From an uncultured Campylobacter sp. (GTDB taxonomy: Bacteria; Campylobacterota; Campylobacteria; Campylobacterales; Campylobacteraceae): 64,000 nt of DNA. Position numbers and translations under genes: made by a program. The stretch covers positions 62,001-126,000 of the forward strand of contig CAMCEN010000004.1 in the NCBI GenBank assembly GCA_945873855.1, read 5' to 3'. The notes beneath the pieces were generated by a model that worked only from the letters and a program-made list of their open reading frames with translations, did no database searches and was not told the origin of the DNA. Below, piece after piece: positions 8,682 to 18,711 of the stretch (position 1 is its first letter; every line of letters begins with the position of its first letter).

Positions 8682-9434
8682 ATGAAAGAAACACTAAAAA
8701 GCCATGGACTTTTGCTATATGGCAATTCTTTTGTGAATAATTTTGTCTTTGAAAGACCTTTTGCCCTTTGGGGTGGCTGCAAAGTCCAAAACTGCATTGG
8801 GGGGGGGTATAGCTATATAAACGCTAACTCCGTGCTAGAAAATACAATAATAGGCAGATATAGCTGCGTGGCGCATAACGTAACTATCGGTGCCCTGCGC
8901 CATGATTCTACTAGCGTGGCTATGACTAGCGTAAAGGCTTTTGTGGATGAGGGCGTGGGCGCTACTTGCGAGCCCATAGCTGAGCCTTTTGATTTTTGCG
9001 ATATTTATCCGCAAAGAACAATCATCGCAAACGGCGTGTGGGTAGGGGCTAATGCTTTTTTTCCAGCAGCACATGAGCTAAGCGTGGGCAATGGAGCAAT
9101 AATCGCAGCTTGTGCTGTGGTAACAAAGCCTGTGCCAGCCTATGCTGTGGTGGCTGGCAATCCAGCTAAGGTAGTAAAAATGCGCTTTAAGGGTGAAATA
9201 ATCGCTGATTTAGAGAGTAGCAAATGGTGGGAATATGACTGGCCTTTGGCTACTGCTAAACTTGGGATAAAAGCACCTTTTAGCGATGCTAAGGACTTTT
9301 GTGCGTGGTGGGCAGATGGTGGCGCAGAGCTTTTAGCACCTTTTAGGCTGGAAGCTAAGCTAGCTCGCATAAGACAAGATGAAAACGGCGCTTTTTTGGA
9401 TAGATTAAATTATAACTTTGATAATATTTTCTAA
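8682..9434 (+). CDS. phase-variable hexapeptide acetyltransferase, in frame
   Basis: A 250-residue O-acetyltransferase of the hexapeptide-repeat family (CatB-like). The beta-helix region runs from about residue 35 to 165, with repeats such as IGRYSCVAHNVTIG and ANGVWVGANAFF, and ends with the family signature VVAGNPAKVVKMRF. The tail has the SSKWWEYD segment also present in the upstream paralogue. A G9 tract at 8799-8807 encodes three glycines before YSYI, so gain or loss of one G would truncate the protein. It starts 2 bases after the upstream paralogue. A role in modifying glycans on the flagellum, capsule or LOS is likely from comparable Campylobacter loci but not shown here. Confidence 0.8.
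   Translation: MKETLKSHGLLLYGNSFVNNFVFERPFALWGGCKVQNCIGGGYSYINANSVLENTIIGRYSCVAHNVTIGALRHDSTSVAMTSVKAFVDEGVGATCEPIAEPFDFCDIYPQRTIIANGVWVGANAFFPAAHELSVGNGAIIAACAVVTKPVPAYAVVAGNPAKVVKMRFKGEIIADLESSKWWEYDWPLATAKLGIKAPFSDAKDFCAWWADGGAELLAPFRLEAKLARIRQDENGAFLDRLNYNFDNIF
8799..8807 (+). repeat. G9 homopolymer (ON length) in the second acetyltransferase
   Basis: Nine G residues in frame encode Gly-Gly-Gly. Tracts of this kind are the standard contingency-locus switch in Campylobacter. Confidence 0.85.
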
Positions 9435-9482
9435 GGAATTCTAGAATTCCTAAATCTAGAATTCCTTTTTTGGCAAATTTTA

Positions 9483-9512
9483 TTGACATTATATACAAAG
9501 ATAAATTATACT
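9483..9512 (+). promoter_or_regulatory. sigma70-type promoter of yigZ copy 1
   Basis: TTGACA at 9483-9488 and TATACT at 9507-9512 are separated by 18 bases. The same promoter is present, inverted, upstream of the second yigZ copy near 22750-22790. Confidence 0.6.
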
Positions 9513-9576
9513 TATACAAAGCAATTTTTGGCGTGTTTTCGCCGTTTTTTGTAAATAAAAAAAATAGTAAATTTCT

Positions 9577-10165
9577 ATGTTTTTATTAAAAGAAAAAATC
9601 AGCACACAAATTGAAGTTAAAAAATCAAAGTTTATCGCTACTCTTGCGCTTTTTAAGGATTTTGAAAGCTTAAATAAAGCACTAAGAGACGAACATCCAA
9701 AGGCTGCGCATGTAGTTTGGGCATATCGCTACTTAAATGAGTTTGGTCAAATCGTAGAAAACTCTAGCGATGATGGCGAGCCAAAGGGTAGTTCTGCCCC
9801 TGCTTTGCTAGCAGCCTTGCGTGGCGCAGAGCTTGTTGATGCCTGCGCTCTTGTGGTGCGGTATTTTGGCAGTATTAAGCTAGGCATCGGAGGACTGGTG
9901 CGAGCCTATGGTACTAGCGTAAATGAAGCTATAAAAAGCGCAAAAGATATGGGAGTGCTAGAATTCTTTGAAAAGAAAAGAAAGCTTAAAAGTCTTTGTG
10001 CCCTTTGCCTTGATTTCACGCTGCGAGCATTTTGCCAAAACTCAAAATATTGAATTCAGCCAAGAGTTTAGTGCGGCAGGCTGCGATTTTAGCTTTAGCA
10101 TAAATAAAAGCCAAAAAGCAGAACTTATAAAATTTTGCGCTACTTTAAATATAACAATAGCCTAA
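9577..10165 (+). pseudogene. yigZ: YigZ/IMPACT-family protein, copy 1, +1 frameshift
   Basis: The first frame (158 residues from ATG 9577) carries the IMPACT/YigZ N-terminal domain, including ENSSDDGEPKGSSAPALLAAL and the VVRYFGSIKLGIGGLVRAYG segment. After about 9968 the family C-terminal region continues in the +1 frame to the TAA at 10163-10165, giving a joined length of 195 residues, normal for the family. The shift falls in the purine-rich stretch GAAAAGAAAAGAAAG. An inverted copy at 22119-22707 has exactly the same shift, so it is not a sequencing slip in one place. It could be decay spread by gene conversion or a tolerated ribosomal slip. The molecular role of YigZ proteins is poorly defined. 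Confidence 0.8.
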
Positions 10166-10567
10166 AATTCCCTGCGTCATTGCGAGCGAAGCGAAGCAAT
10201 CTCTGGGAATTCTAGTTTTCTGGGGGTTAGGGGGTTTCTTTTAAGCAAAATTTAGAATTCCCTGCGTCATTGCGAGGCTTTAAAAAAAGAGGGAGCAATC
10301 TTTAAGGAATTCTAAATTTATCCTTAGGAATTCTAGATTTGTGCTACCCTCTAAACTTTGCAGTAGCGGCTGTAAAAAGCTAGGGAATTCTAGAATTCCT
10401 AGAGCAGAGAGCCTGAGTTCAAGCTGGGGGATGACAAGGACTAGGGAATTCTAGAATTCCCTAGGAATTCTAGAATTTTCGTCATTGCGAGCGAAGCGAA
10501 GCAATCTTTAAGGAATTCTAAATTTATCCCTAGGAATTCTAGATTTATGCTAAGAATTCTAAAATAA
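10166..10567. repeat. 400-base repeat-filled spacer between yigZ copy 1 and gyrA
   Basis: It holds three CGTCATTGCGAG units (about 10172, 10265 and 10483), one GGGGGTTAGGGGG (10222-10234), a TCAAGCTGGGGGATGACA unit (about 10412) and many GGAATTCTAG half-sites, some as full palindromes (about 10384 and 10443). A short segment at about 10345-10380 recurs inverted at about 21733-21770 beside the second yigZ copy. No gene is visible. Confidence 0.8.
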
Positions 10568-13177
10568 TCACTCTTGCGTGTCTTGCTCGCTAGCTGGGCT
10601 ATCAAAATCTAGGCTTTCTTCTTCGCTTTCTTTTGGGCAGCTAGCGATTGAGACTACTTTTTCGCCATCTACATTTACGACTTTTACGCCGCTGGTGTTG
10701 CGACCGGCTTTGCGTATGCTTTGCATATCTACCCTTATCATCTTGCCGCTTGTGGTAAGTGCCATGAGATCCATACGCTCATCTACCATCACAACGCCTA
10801 TTAGATCGCCGGTTTTGTCATTTAGCTTCATGCAGATTACGCCCTTGCCGCCGCGATTTGTCAGGCGGTATTCATCGGCTGTGGTGCGTTTGCCAATTCC
10901 AAGCTCGCCTACGCTTAGGATTTCTTGGTCGTTGCTTTCTATAAAGGCAGCGCCTACGACGCTATCATTTTTTTCTTTGAAGCTTATGCCTTTTACGCCA
11001 CGGCTTACACGACCCATTTGGCGGATTTTATTTAGGCGAAACTTCACGCACATACCTTTGCGAGTTACGATTAGGATCATTTTGCTAGGCTCATCGCTCT
11101 CACCCGGCACCTCGCCTAGTACCTCGCTTAGCTGGGTGCCTAGATCTTCGTTTTCTATGCTGATGTCTAGGCTAGCGTTTTCCTCTCCATCTATGCTAGG
11201 CACTATTTCTCCCTCTTCGTTTTCTACTATGAGAGCAGTTACTAGCTCGTCATTTTCATCAAGTTTAATTGCGCGCACGCCGATTGAGCGGATGTTTTTA
11301 TACTCGCTTAGATTTGTGCGTTTTACTATGCCGTTTTTGGTGAAAAAGGCTAGTGATTTATTTGGTGCAAAATCGCTTGTAGGGATGATAGCCATGATTT
11401 TTTCATCATCTTGTAGGCTTATTAGATTTACTACGGCTTTGCCTTTTGCGGTGCGGCTGCCCTCTGGGATTTTATAGACCTTTAGCCAGTATAATTGACC
11501 TTTGTCAGTGACAAACATCAGCGTATCATGACTCATACAAGTAAAGAAACTCTCGATAAAATCATCATCGTAGGTAGTCACTGCGACTTTGCCTTTGCCA
11601 CCCCTGGCTTGCTTTTCATACTGCTTGCTTGGCACACGCTTGATATATCCCCTGTGAGTTATGGTTACTACCATGTTTTCATTTGGCACTAGGTCTTCTA
11701 TATCTATATCGTCGTAGTCATCTACGATTTCAGTCTTGCGAGGGCATTTGAATTTATCTTTTATATCAAGTAGTTCGTCTTTTATGATATTTTCGATTTT
11801 TTCTTCGCTTTTTAGTATGCTTTCTAGCTCAGCGATTAGCTTCATTAGCCCATCTAGCTCGGCTTCTAGTTTTTCACGCTCTAAGCCTGTAAGTTTGCTT
11901 AGGCGCATATCAAGTATTGCTTTGCTCTGCGCCTCACTTAGGGCAAACTTGCTCATCAGCCCTGCTTTTGCGCTATCATAATCAGGGCTAGTGCGGATTA
12001 GTGCGATTACTTCATCTATGTTATCAAGGGCGATTTTAAGACCTTCTAGGATATGAGCTCTTTTGCGAGCTTCTTGTAGGTCGTATATAGTCCTGCGGAT
12101 GATGACGGTTTTTCTGTGGTGCAAAAATAGCTTTAAAAGCTCTAAAAGTGTAAAAATCTTTGGTTCTTTGTTATTTATCGCTAGCATTATCACGCCAAAG
12201 GTGATTTCTAGCTGCGTGCTTTTATATAGGTTGTTTAGCACGATTTCGCTCATAGCATCTCGCTTTAGCTCGATTACCATGCGAATTCCTTCTCTATCGC
12301 TCTCATCACGCACTTCTGCTATGCCTTCAATGCTTTTTTCTTTGGCTAGTTCGGCTATGGTTTCAATAAGCTTTGCTTTATTTACTTGATAAGGTAGTTC
12401 ATCTACTACTATTACATCTTTATTTGGCTTTTTTTCTATGTGAGTTTTGGCTCTTAGCTTTATGCGGCCTCTGCCTGTGCGGTAAGCATCGATTATGCCT
12501 TTTTTGCCAAATATCGTTCCACCTGTTGGGAAATCAGGACCTTTTATATGCTCCATTACAGCCTCTAAGCTAGCTTCTTTATCCTCTAATACGACTAAAA
12601 GTCCATCAATTAGCTCATCTAAGCTGTGTGGTGGGATATTTGTAGCCATGCCCACAGCAATACCGCTTGAGCCATTTAGTAGTAGGTGCGGCACACGCGC
12701 CGGGAGTACATCTGGCTCGCTTTGGCTATCATCGTAGTTTGGGATAAAATCTACTGTGTCTTTATCAATGTCTTTTAAAAGCTCTTCAGTTAAAGCTGTC
12801 ATTCTAGCCTCGGTGTAGCGCATAGCTGCTGCGCCATCTCCGTCAATAGAGCCGAAGTTGCCTTGCCCATCTACTACTGGAATTCGCATAGAGAAGTCTT
12901 GCGCTAGGCGCACAAGAGCGTCATAAACTGCTGTATCGCCGTGTGGGTGGTATTTACCTAGAACCTCACCTACGATAGCGGCTGATTTTTTGTATTTTGC
13001 GCTTTTGCCTAGGTGCATTTCATTCATAGCGTGTAAAATACGCCTATGAACAGGCTTTAAGCCATCTCTGGCATCTGGCAAAGCGCGGCCTATAATTACG
13101 CTCATTGAATAATCAAGATAACTAGCTTTTATAGAGTCTTCTATGCTGGTGATTTGTATATCGCTGTTTTCTAGCAT
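10568..13177 (-). CDS. gyrA: DNA gyrase subunit A
   Basis: An 869-residue gyrase A subunit, which breaks and rejoins DNA in the A2B2 enzyme that introduces negative supercoils. The winged-helix breakage domain carries the catalytic Tyr at residue 121 ([11 protein letters not shown]). The quinolone-resistance region reads [12 protein letters not shown] with Thr82 and Asp86, the susceptible-type residues matching C. jejuni Thr86 and Asp90. The C-terminal beta-pinwheel begins with the GyrA box QARGGKG. An acidic insertion (about 680-730) and an acidic tail are present. The ATG at 13177 follows a minus-strand TATAAT at 13218-13223. It is a single-gene unit. Confidence 0.97.
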   Translation of the reverse strand: MLENSDIQITSIEDSIKASYLDYSMSVIIGRALPDARDGLKPVHRRILHAMNEMHLGKSAKYKKSAAIVGEVLGKYHPHGDTAVYDALVRLAQDFSMRIPVVDGQGNFGSIDGDGAAAMRYTEARMTALTEELLKDIDKDTVDFIPNYDDSQSEPDVLPARVPHLLLNGSSGIAVGMATNIPPHSLDELIDGLLVVLEDKEASLEAVMEHIKGPDFPTGGTIFGKKGIIDAYRTGRGRIKLRAKTHIEKKPNKDVIVVDELPYQVNKAKLIETIAELAKEKSIEGIAEVRDESDREGIRMVIELKRDAMSEIVLNNLYKSTQLEITFGVIMLAINNKEPKIFTLLELLKLFLHHRKTVIIRRTIYDLQEARKRAHILEGLKIALDNIDEVIALIRTSPDYDSAKAGLMSKFALSEAQSKAILDMRLSKLTGLEREKLEAELDGLMKLIAELESILKSEEKIENIIKDELLDIKDKFKCPRKTEIVDDYDDIDIEDLVPNENMVVTITHRGYIKRVPSKQYEKQARGGKGKVAVTTYDDDFIESFFTCMSHDTLMFVTDKGQLYWLKVYKIPEGSRTAKGKAVVNLISLQDDEKIMAIIPTSDFAPNKSLAFFTKNGIVKRTNLSEYKNIRSIGVRAIKLDENDELVTALIVENEEGEIVPSIDGEENASLDISIENEDLGTQLSEVLGEVPGESDEPSKMILIVTRKGMCVKFRLNKIRQMGRVSRGVKGISFKEKNDSVVGAAFIESNDQEILSVGELGIGKRTTADEYRLTNRGGKGVICMKLNDKTGDLIGVVMVDERMDLMALTTSGKMIRVDMQSIRKAGRNTSGVKVVNVDGEKVVSIASCPKESEEESLDFDSPASEQDTQE

Positions 13178-13217
13178 TTTTGCCCTTTGGTTGATTTTGC
13201 TTAAAAAATAAGCTTAG

Positions 13218-13223
13218 ATTATA
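13218..13223 (-). promoter_or_regulatory. -10 box of gyrA
   Basis: On the minus strand AGCTATAATCTAAGC contains TATAAT, 40 bases before the gyrA ATG at 13177. No clear -35 is seen. Confidence 0.5.
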
Positions 13224-13293
13224 GCTGAAAATAGCTAAATTTTAGTTTTAAGCAAATCTAGAATTCCCTAGGAATTCTAGATTTAAAAAGGCT

Positions 13294-16200
13294 TTAAAAT
13301 AAATATTTTTCTAGAATTTCTTTTTGTTTGCCATTTAGCGAGTTTAACTCGGTTTGTAGGTTAGAAATTTTTTGCTCAATGCTTTCTATTGCTTGGACGA
13401 TTTTTTCTTGAGCTTCAAGTGGTGGCACAATAATATTTGCTTTTTCTAAATCTGGATTATATAATCTTTTTATCGTTCCACCATTTGTTTCAATATTTGA
13501 CCAGTTATATCTTTGTAAAACATAAAATAAAAATATATTTAGAATTCTAGTTTCATCATTTTGTGTCCAAACTATATTTGAGTCTTGAAAATATGAAGGT
13601 TCTCCGTCAAACATTACTACTTTGCCGATAGTTCCAGCACAAGAAATTAGAATTTCATTTTTCTTTGGGTATGGATATTTAGATGAATAATCATCAAAAA
13701 TTTCTTTGCTTATAAAGGCATCTGCTTCTTTGCCAAAAGTACCTATTTTATAAAATGGTATTTCACCACTTGCGCTAGTTTGTTCTTTGAAAATTCTTTT
13801 ACACATTTTTATTTTACAAAGATTTCCTAATTTCACACTTTCCCACTCGGTTAGCTTATAGTCTTGTGGGGTTGGTAGGTCTTTTAGATTTTCGTTGTCT
13901 TGGAATTCTACATTTAAAATTCCCGTTTTTGCCAAAACCATGTTTATTTGCTCTTTTTGCTCCGTGATTTCATTTAGAATTCTAGAATTCTCACTTTCTA
14001 CACTTTCACACTCTATTGCGATTTGCTTTTGAATATCAAGCGGCGGCAAAGGGATTTTAAAATTTTTAAAATCATTTTTTTGTAAGTGTTTTAAGCCACT
14101 ACCTTTAAAATAAAATTCATTGATAAATGAAATTTTGTTTTCTAAAAGCACAAAAATATAATAAGTCAAAATTTCATCATTTTTAGCACAAATTGCGTAA
14201 GTATCAGTAGAATAAGCAGCTTTCCCATCATAAAATTTAACACAAGCATTTCCGCCTGTGGCTAAGAAAATATTTTCATTATCTATCAAAAATTCATCGT
14301 ATTTATAAACATTTTCACCGCTTGTAAAAAATGGATAAATGCCGGTTTTATTTTCTTTTGCTTGATTTACTTGAATTCTAGATTTTTGCTGTTCTTGTAT
14401 GTAGTCGCCGATTTTTACAAGCTGATATTTAGAATTCTCAAAAGGATTTATAGTCGCTGCTGTCGCCAAAGATATATTTATCGCATTAGAAAATTCAACT
14501 CTTTTAAAATCAATTAAAGTAGAAAGCGGCGTAAGTGTCGCAAACTCGCTAAGCTCATCAGGCAGATTAAAACTAAAATTCTTAATACGTTTAGCAAAGT
14601 CTTTATCAAGTAAATTTTTATCAATATTTTTTAGAAAATTCATTAAAATATAATAATTTAATTTACTCTCATCTAGCATATCGCTAGGATTATAAAGTGG
14701 AGTTTGTATGTCTTTTAGGTCGTTTAATGAACTGCCTATGACTTGCAAGCCACGCTTTTTAGCCTTTTTATTGTCTTTATACTCGTAGCCTAAAAATGTT
14801 TTTTGCTCTTTGCTATCATTTGGGGCTTTGATGATAAGGACTTCATCAAAGCAAATTTGAGCATAATTTAAAAACTTTTTTGCTTCTATTTTTCTAGAAA
14901 ATTCAGCCAGACTTTGACTTGGACTAAAAGAATTTTTGACTTTATAGCTTGTAGATTTTTTGTCATATTCGGCTTTTTCTTTTTTTAGCAATGCTTCATA
15001 AGCATTTTTGTATTCTTTAAAATTCTCACTTTCAAAAAGCTCGGTATTTTCTTTTAACTCCAAAAGCTCATTAAAGCCCTTTATATCATAATTCATAAAA
15101 TCACAATATTTAGCTAAATATTCATCAAAACTTTTATAAGCTTTTCGTGCTTTACTTACATTATTTTCTAAAATTAGTTTATAAAAATCACTAAAAATTT
15201 CAGCTTTATTTATGCTAGTAGTATTGTTTATAACTTTTCTAATCGCAAAAATTACATTTACATTTGTGCCTGTTTTGTAAAAAGTCTCAGAGCCAAACTC
15301 ACAAATAGAAATTATTCTAAAATCTCTTAATAAAATTTCCCTTGTTCGCTCATAAATTCCACTTTTGCCTAAAACTGAGCTTGGCACGATTATCGCCATT
15401 AAAGCATTTGTTTCTAAAACTTTGCTTGCTTTTTCTATAAAAAAGCATTCAATGGAATTTGTAGCGATATTTAAATCTTTATTAAAAAGCTCAAAATCAT
15501 TTCTGCTTTTTTCATCTAATACTTTTAAAAACTCATCTACACTATAAGGTGGATTACAAAGCAAATAAGAAAAATTATGATTTTGAATAATTCCAGTTTT
15601 TAGCGCATTTTGGGCTTTTATTTCAGCACTAACATTATTCATAAAAGTAGCTATTTTAGAAGTTTTGGCTAATCTTGTGTCTTTTTCTACGCCAAGGGCT
15701 GTGATACTATCTTTTTTATCTTTGTGAAAGTTAAAAAACTGAGTGATAAAATGTCCTACTCCACAAGCATAATCAAGCATTTTTATATCTTTTAAAATCG
15801 GCAAAGAATAAATCATAAAATTTACTAGTGGCATAGGCGTGAAATACTGCCCTTCGTGCTGAGGCATGTCGTTTATAAAACACTCAAAATAATGCCCCAA
15901 AACATTAGCATCTTCAATTTGTGTGAATTTTACATTTTGCAAAGATTTTACAATAGGCAATAATACTTCAAAATTTTTTTCAAAGAGTTCTTTATTGAAA
16001 ATTTCTATAAAGTTAAAATCTCCATTTTGAAAATATTTTAATTCTTTAAAAATTTCTTCTATTTTCTTTTGGACTTCAATGCCCTTAAAATCATCACCAA
16101 AAGCATTTTGTATGCTTTTGCTAGAATGATAAGTTATTTTTTGATTTAGATATTTTTCCATGCCTTTTTTAAATAGATTTTGAAGTCTATCTATTAGCTT

Positions 16201-17169
16201 ATAGGCGTTGTCTGCTTCATCTCCATACCAGTAAAATTGTAAATCATTTGGGTTTTCTAACTCATCAGTAATTTTACATAAAAATAAATTCATAAGCTTT
16301 GCTAGGGCTAGATTTCTATCATTTACAGAATGAGCCCTTAGCTCATCATCCCATTTTGAGCGTTTTTCGTCTATATCACGATTTATAAGTGGTTTTAAAA
16401 TATCTATTGTAGGTTTTTTAAAGCCGATATTATAAGCTTGCATACTTGACTCAAAAATACCTGCTTCTTCATAATTTTGATTATACAGCTCTTTCCATAC
16501 TTTAAATATCGCTTCTTTGTCGCTTGAATTTAAATAGTTTTTTTCGGCTTTTTTGCCATTTTCATCATCAAGCATAGAAATAATATAATTATAAGTAAGA
16601 ATTTGATTTTCTTCCAAATCAAAAGAAAGCAAACAAAGAAATTTTGATTTTCTTACACCTTGATAAGATATGAGCTGACCGCCATTTTCTAGCATATTTT
16701 GCCATTCTTTATTAAATTCGCTTTTATTTATATCGCTTGTAGTGGTTTTACACTCAATCAAAAGTAAATTTTCAAAATTTTCATTTAATACTAAAATATC
16801 ACCATAAGCTTTATCCCCATGACCTGTTTTGAACTCAGGCTCTAAAACAATATGTTCTGGCTTGTAGCCTTTTTCTAAAAGTTTATCAACGGCTATCAAA
16901 TCAACGAAAACTTCTTTTGCTTTTTCGTCTTTGAAGTTTAAAGTAGTTTCTCTGTGAGCCATAAAGCCTACGCTTGGATTATTAATGCTTGGTAAAATAT
17001 CGCTTTTAAATCTATTATCAAAAGGCAGGTAATCAATAGTTTTTTTATCAAAATCTACTTTTATAGATATTTTGTCGCTATTTTGATAGAATTTTTCATA
17101 TACTATTTTATCTTTGCTGTTAAAGTTTAAAATTTCTAAAACTTCTTTTAAATTATCTTTTGTGATCAT
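13294..17169 (-). CDS. bifunctional Type IIG/IIB restriction-modification enzyme with two specificity domains
   Basis: A 1291-residue single-chain restriction-methylation protein. A PD-(D/E)xK nuclease site is visible near the N-terminus (Asp124, then IECK with Glu139 and Lys141). The HsdM-like N6-adenine methylase follows, with GQYFTP, motif I DYACGVGHF near residue 465 and motif IV NPPY near 537. The last ~400 residues hold two HsdS-like target-recognition domains, each closing with a PLPPLDIQKQIA- or VPPLEAQEKIV-type helix. This order and length match AloI/CjeI-type enzymes that recognise split sites and may cut on both sides. Two TRDs imply a bipartite target. Homopolymers are short and the frame is intact. 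Confidence 0.88.
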   Translation of the reverse strand: MITKDNLKEVLEILNFNSKDKIVYEKFYQNSDKISIKVDFDKKTIDYLPFDNRFKSDILPSINNPSVGFMAHRETTLNFKDEKAKEVFVDLIAVDKLLEKGYKPEHIVLEPEFKTGHGDKAYGDILVLNENFENLLLIECKTTTSDINKSEFNKEWQNMLENGGQLISYQGVRKSKFLCLLSFDLEENQILTYNYIISMLDDENGKKAEKNYLNSSDKEAIFKVWKELYNQNYEEAGIFESSMQAYNIGFKKPTIDILKPLINRDIDEKRSKWDDELRAHSVNDRNLALAKLMNLFLCKITDELENPNDLQFYWYGDEADNAYKLIDRLQNLFKKGMEKYLNQKITYHSSKSIQNAFGDDFKGIEVQKKIEEIFKELKYFQNGDFNFIEIFNKELFEKNFEVLLPIVKSLQNVKFTQIEDANVLGHYFECFINDMPQHEGQYFTPMPLVNFMIYSLPILKDIKMLDYACGVGHFITQFFNFHKDKKDSITALGVEKDTRLAKTSKIATFMNNVSAEIKAQNALKTGIIQNHNFSYLLCNPPYSVDEFLKVLDEKSRNDFELFNKDLNIATNSIECFFIEKASKVLETNALMAIIVPSSVLGKSGIYERTREILLRDFRIISICEFGSETFYKTGTNVNVIFAIRKVINNTTSINKAEIFSDFYKLILENNVSKARKAYKSFDEYLAKYCDFMNYDIKGFNELLELKENTELFESENFKEYKNAYEALLKKEKAEYDKKSTSYKVKNSFSPSQSLAEFSRKIEAKKFLNYAQICFDEVLIIKAPNDSKEQKTFLGYEYKDNKKAKKRGLQVIGSSLNDLKDIQTPLYNPSDMLDESKLNYYILMNFLKNIDKNLLDKDFAKRIKNFSFNLPDELSEFATLTPLSTLIDFKRVEFSNAINISLATAATINPFENSKYQLVKIGDYIQEQQKSRIQVNQAKENKTGIYPFFTSGENVYKYDEFLIDNENIFLATGGNACVKFYDGKAAYSTDTYAICAKNDEILTYYIFVLLENKISFINEFYFKGSGLKHLQKNDFKNFKIPLPPLDIQKQIAIECESVESENSRILNEITEQKEQINMVLAKTGILNVEFQDNENLKDLPTPQDYKLTEWESVKLGNLCKIKMCKRIFKEQTSASGEIPFYKIGTFGKEADAFISKEIFDDYSSKYPYPKKNEILISCAGTIGKVVMFDGEPSYFQDSNIVWTQNDETRILNIFLFYVLQRYNWSNIETNGGTIKRLYNPDLEKANIIVPPLEAQEKIVQAIESIEQKISNLQTELNSLNGKQKEILEKYLF

Positions 17170-17357
17170 TTTGTTAGCCCTTGAAAAAATTTCGCAATTT
17201 TAGCAAAAATAAAGCAGAATTTACTTAGGAATTTTAGTTTTGCTGCGGAATTCTAGTTTTACTAAGGAATTCTAGTTTTACTATGGAATTCTAGAATTCC
17301 CTAGGCTTGTGAGAGAGCAAATGTGCTATAATAGCGCAAAAAGCTGGGTGAGTTTTT
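17170..17357. repeat. spacer with GGAATTCTAG half-sites
   Basis: Four GGAATTCTAG or GGAATTTTAG-type half-sites in a row (about 17227-17300), closing with a full palindrome at about 17285, separate the divergent RM and MFS genes. The MFS promoter is at its right end. Confidence 0.7.
17324..17332 (+). promoter_or_regulatory. extended -10 of the MFS transporter gene
   Basis: TGCTATAAT (TGC plus TATAAT at 17327-17332) lies 25 bases upstream of the ATG at 17358. Confidence 0.65.
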
Positions 17358-18518
17358 ATGAATAGAATTGGTATTATTTATTTTTCGCTTTTGCCTTTGT
17401 GCGTGGCGTCTGCTTTTATTTTCATTGCTGATGGCTTGCTAGTTAGCTCAGCTGGGGTCTTGCTAGATGGATTTGCGGCAAGTAAAGAGCAAATCGGTCT
17501 TGTCAATGCCTGCTTTTTTGCTGGGGCTGTGGCGTGTACGATTTTTTCGCATAGGCTTATTAGTGCTTGTGGGTATGAGCGTGCATTTAGCGTATTTTGC
17601 GCTATTTTTGCGCTCTCAGCTTTGCTTGGTGCGCTTAGTAATAATCTGCTTTTTTGGGGCATTTTGCGCTTTTTTATGGGATTAGCGTATTATAGCATTG
17701 TGATGATTATAGAGGTGTGGCTAAATGCAAGCGTGACCAACTCTATTCGCTCGCGTGTGCTTGGTATTTATGAGACGCTATTTTATGCTAGTTTTGGCGT
17801 GGGGGCGTTGTTTATCGCTTTTAGCCTTAGTGTGGAGCAAACGCTTATACTAAGTGCGGTTTTTATAGTCCTTGCGCTGCTGCCGCTAAATCTAAAAGCG
17901 CTAAAAACCCCGCTAGTGCCACCAAAGGCAAAAATCAGCCTGCCAAATATATTTAGCGCACCAAAGCTTGCGCTCATTAGCGATTTTATCGGTGGGCTTT
18001 GTATGAATGGCTTTTTTAGCATGGCTAGCGTGTTTGCTCTGCTTTATGGGCTGGGTGATGGTAGTGTGGCAGTATTTATCGCTATTAGTATGGTTGGCGG
18101 GGTTTGCGGACATTTGCTTTGCGGGGTTGTGAGTGATAAGTTTGGCAGGGTAAATGCTCTGCTTCTAGCAAGCTTTTTAAGCCTGATTTCAGCCTTTTTG
18201 CTTGGAGTGCCAAAAATTATTTTTGTAGCGGTTTTTTTGCTTGGGGCTGGGATTTTTGTACTTTATGCCCTTAGCCTAGCTATCGCAAATGACGCTATAA
18301 CAGACAAAAGAGAATACATCCTAGCAAGTAGAGCAATGCTTTTTAGCTATTTGCTTGGCTCGCTTTTTGCTGCGCCTATTTTGGGCTTTTTGATGAGTGC
18401 TTTTGGGGCTTGGGGCTTTATAGGCTTTTATGTTTTTTTAAGCGGACTTTTGCTTGTTATTACATTTTTTGGTCGTTTTGTAGGCAAAAGAGCTTTTAAA
18501 AACACCCAAAAAATCTAG
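17358..18518 (+). CDS. major facilitator superfamily transporter
   Basis: A 386-residue integral membrane protein with about 12 hydrophobic helices in two six-helix halves. The loop between helices 2 and 3 reads SHRLISACGYERAF, a degenerate form of the MFS signature. The equivalent loop in the second half reads GVVSDKFGRVNALL, close to consensus. The RSRVLGIYETLFYASFGVGAL segment resembles the YcaD/YfcJ-type branch of efflux-like MFS proteins. The substrate cannot be predicted. It stands alone between repeat clusters with its own promoter. Confidence 0.82.
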   Translation: MNRIGIIYFSLLPLCVASAFIFIADGLLVSSAGVLLDGFAASKEQIGLVNACFFAGAVACTIFSHRLISACGYERAFSVFCAIFALSALLGALSNNLLFWGILRFFMGLAYYSIVMIIEVWLNASVTNSIRSRVLGIYETLFYASFGVGALFIAFSLSVEQTLILSAVFIVLALLPLNLKALKTPLVPPKAKISLPNIFSAPKLALISDFIGGLCMNGFFSMASVFALLYGLGDGSVAVFIAISMVGGVCGHLLCGVVSDKFGRVNALLLASFLSLISAFLLGVPKIIFVAVFLLGAGIFVLYALSLAIANDAITDKREYILASRAMLFSYLLGSLFAAPILGFLMSAFGAWGFIGFYVFLSGLLLVITFFGRFVGKRAFKNTQKI

Positions 18519-18711
18519 AGAATTCTAGATTTAGGAATTCTAGAATTCCTATGGTTTTTTTGCTTCGCATCCGCTGGTTGCTTCGCATCCGCTGGTTGGG
18601 GGTTAGGGGGTATTTTTACTAGGAATTCTAGTTTTAAGAATTCTAGTTTTAAGAATTCTAGTTTAGGTAATTCTAGATTGTTTTGATATCTGGCTAGAAA
18701 ATCTAGAATTC
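18519..18711. repeat. spacer of mixed repeats between the MFS and tonB genes
   Basis: It contains a tandem duplication of GCTTCGCATCCGCTGGTT (18561-18597) running into GGGGGTTAGGGGG (18598-18610), and GGAATTCTAG half-sites on both sides. The genes on either side converge here; no obvious T-tailed hairpin was found. Confidence 0.75.

Noticed and set aside
10578-11477. A 299-codon plus-strand frame opposite gyrA
   Set aside because: It lies fully antisense to the conserved GyrA C-terminal domain. Its Ser-rich composition is that of a shadow of the true gene.
12930-12950. Fluoroquinolone-resistance change in gyrA
   Set aside because: The region reads GDTAVYDAL with Thr and Asp at the key positions, the susceptible-type residues.
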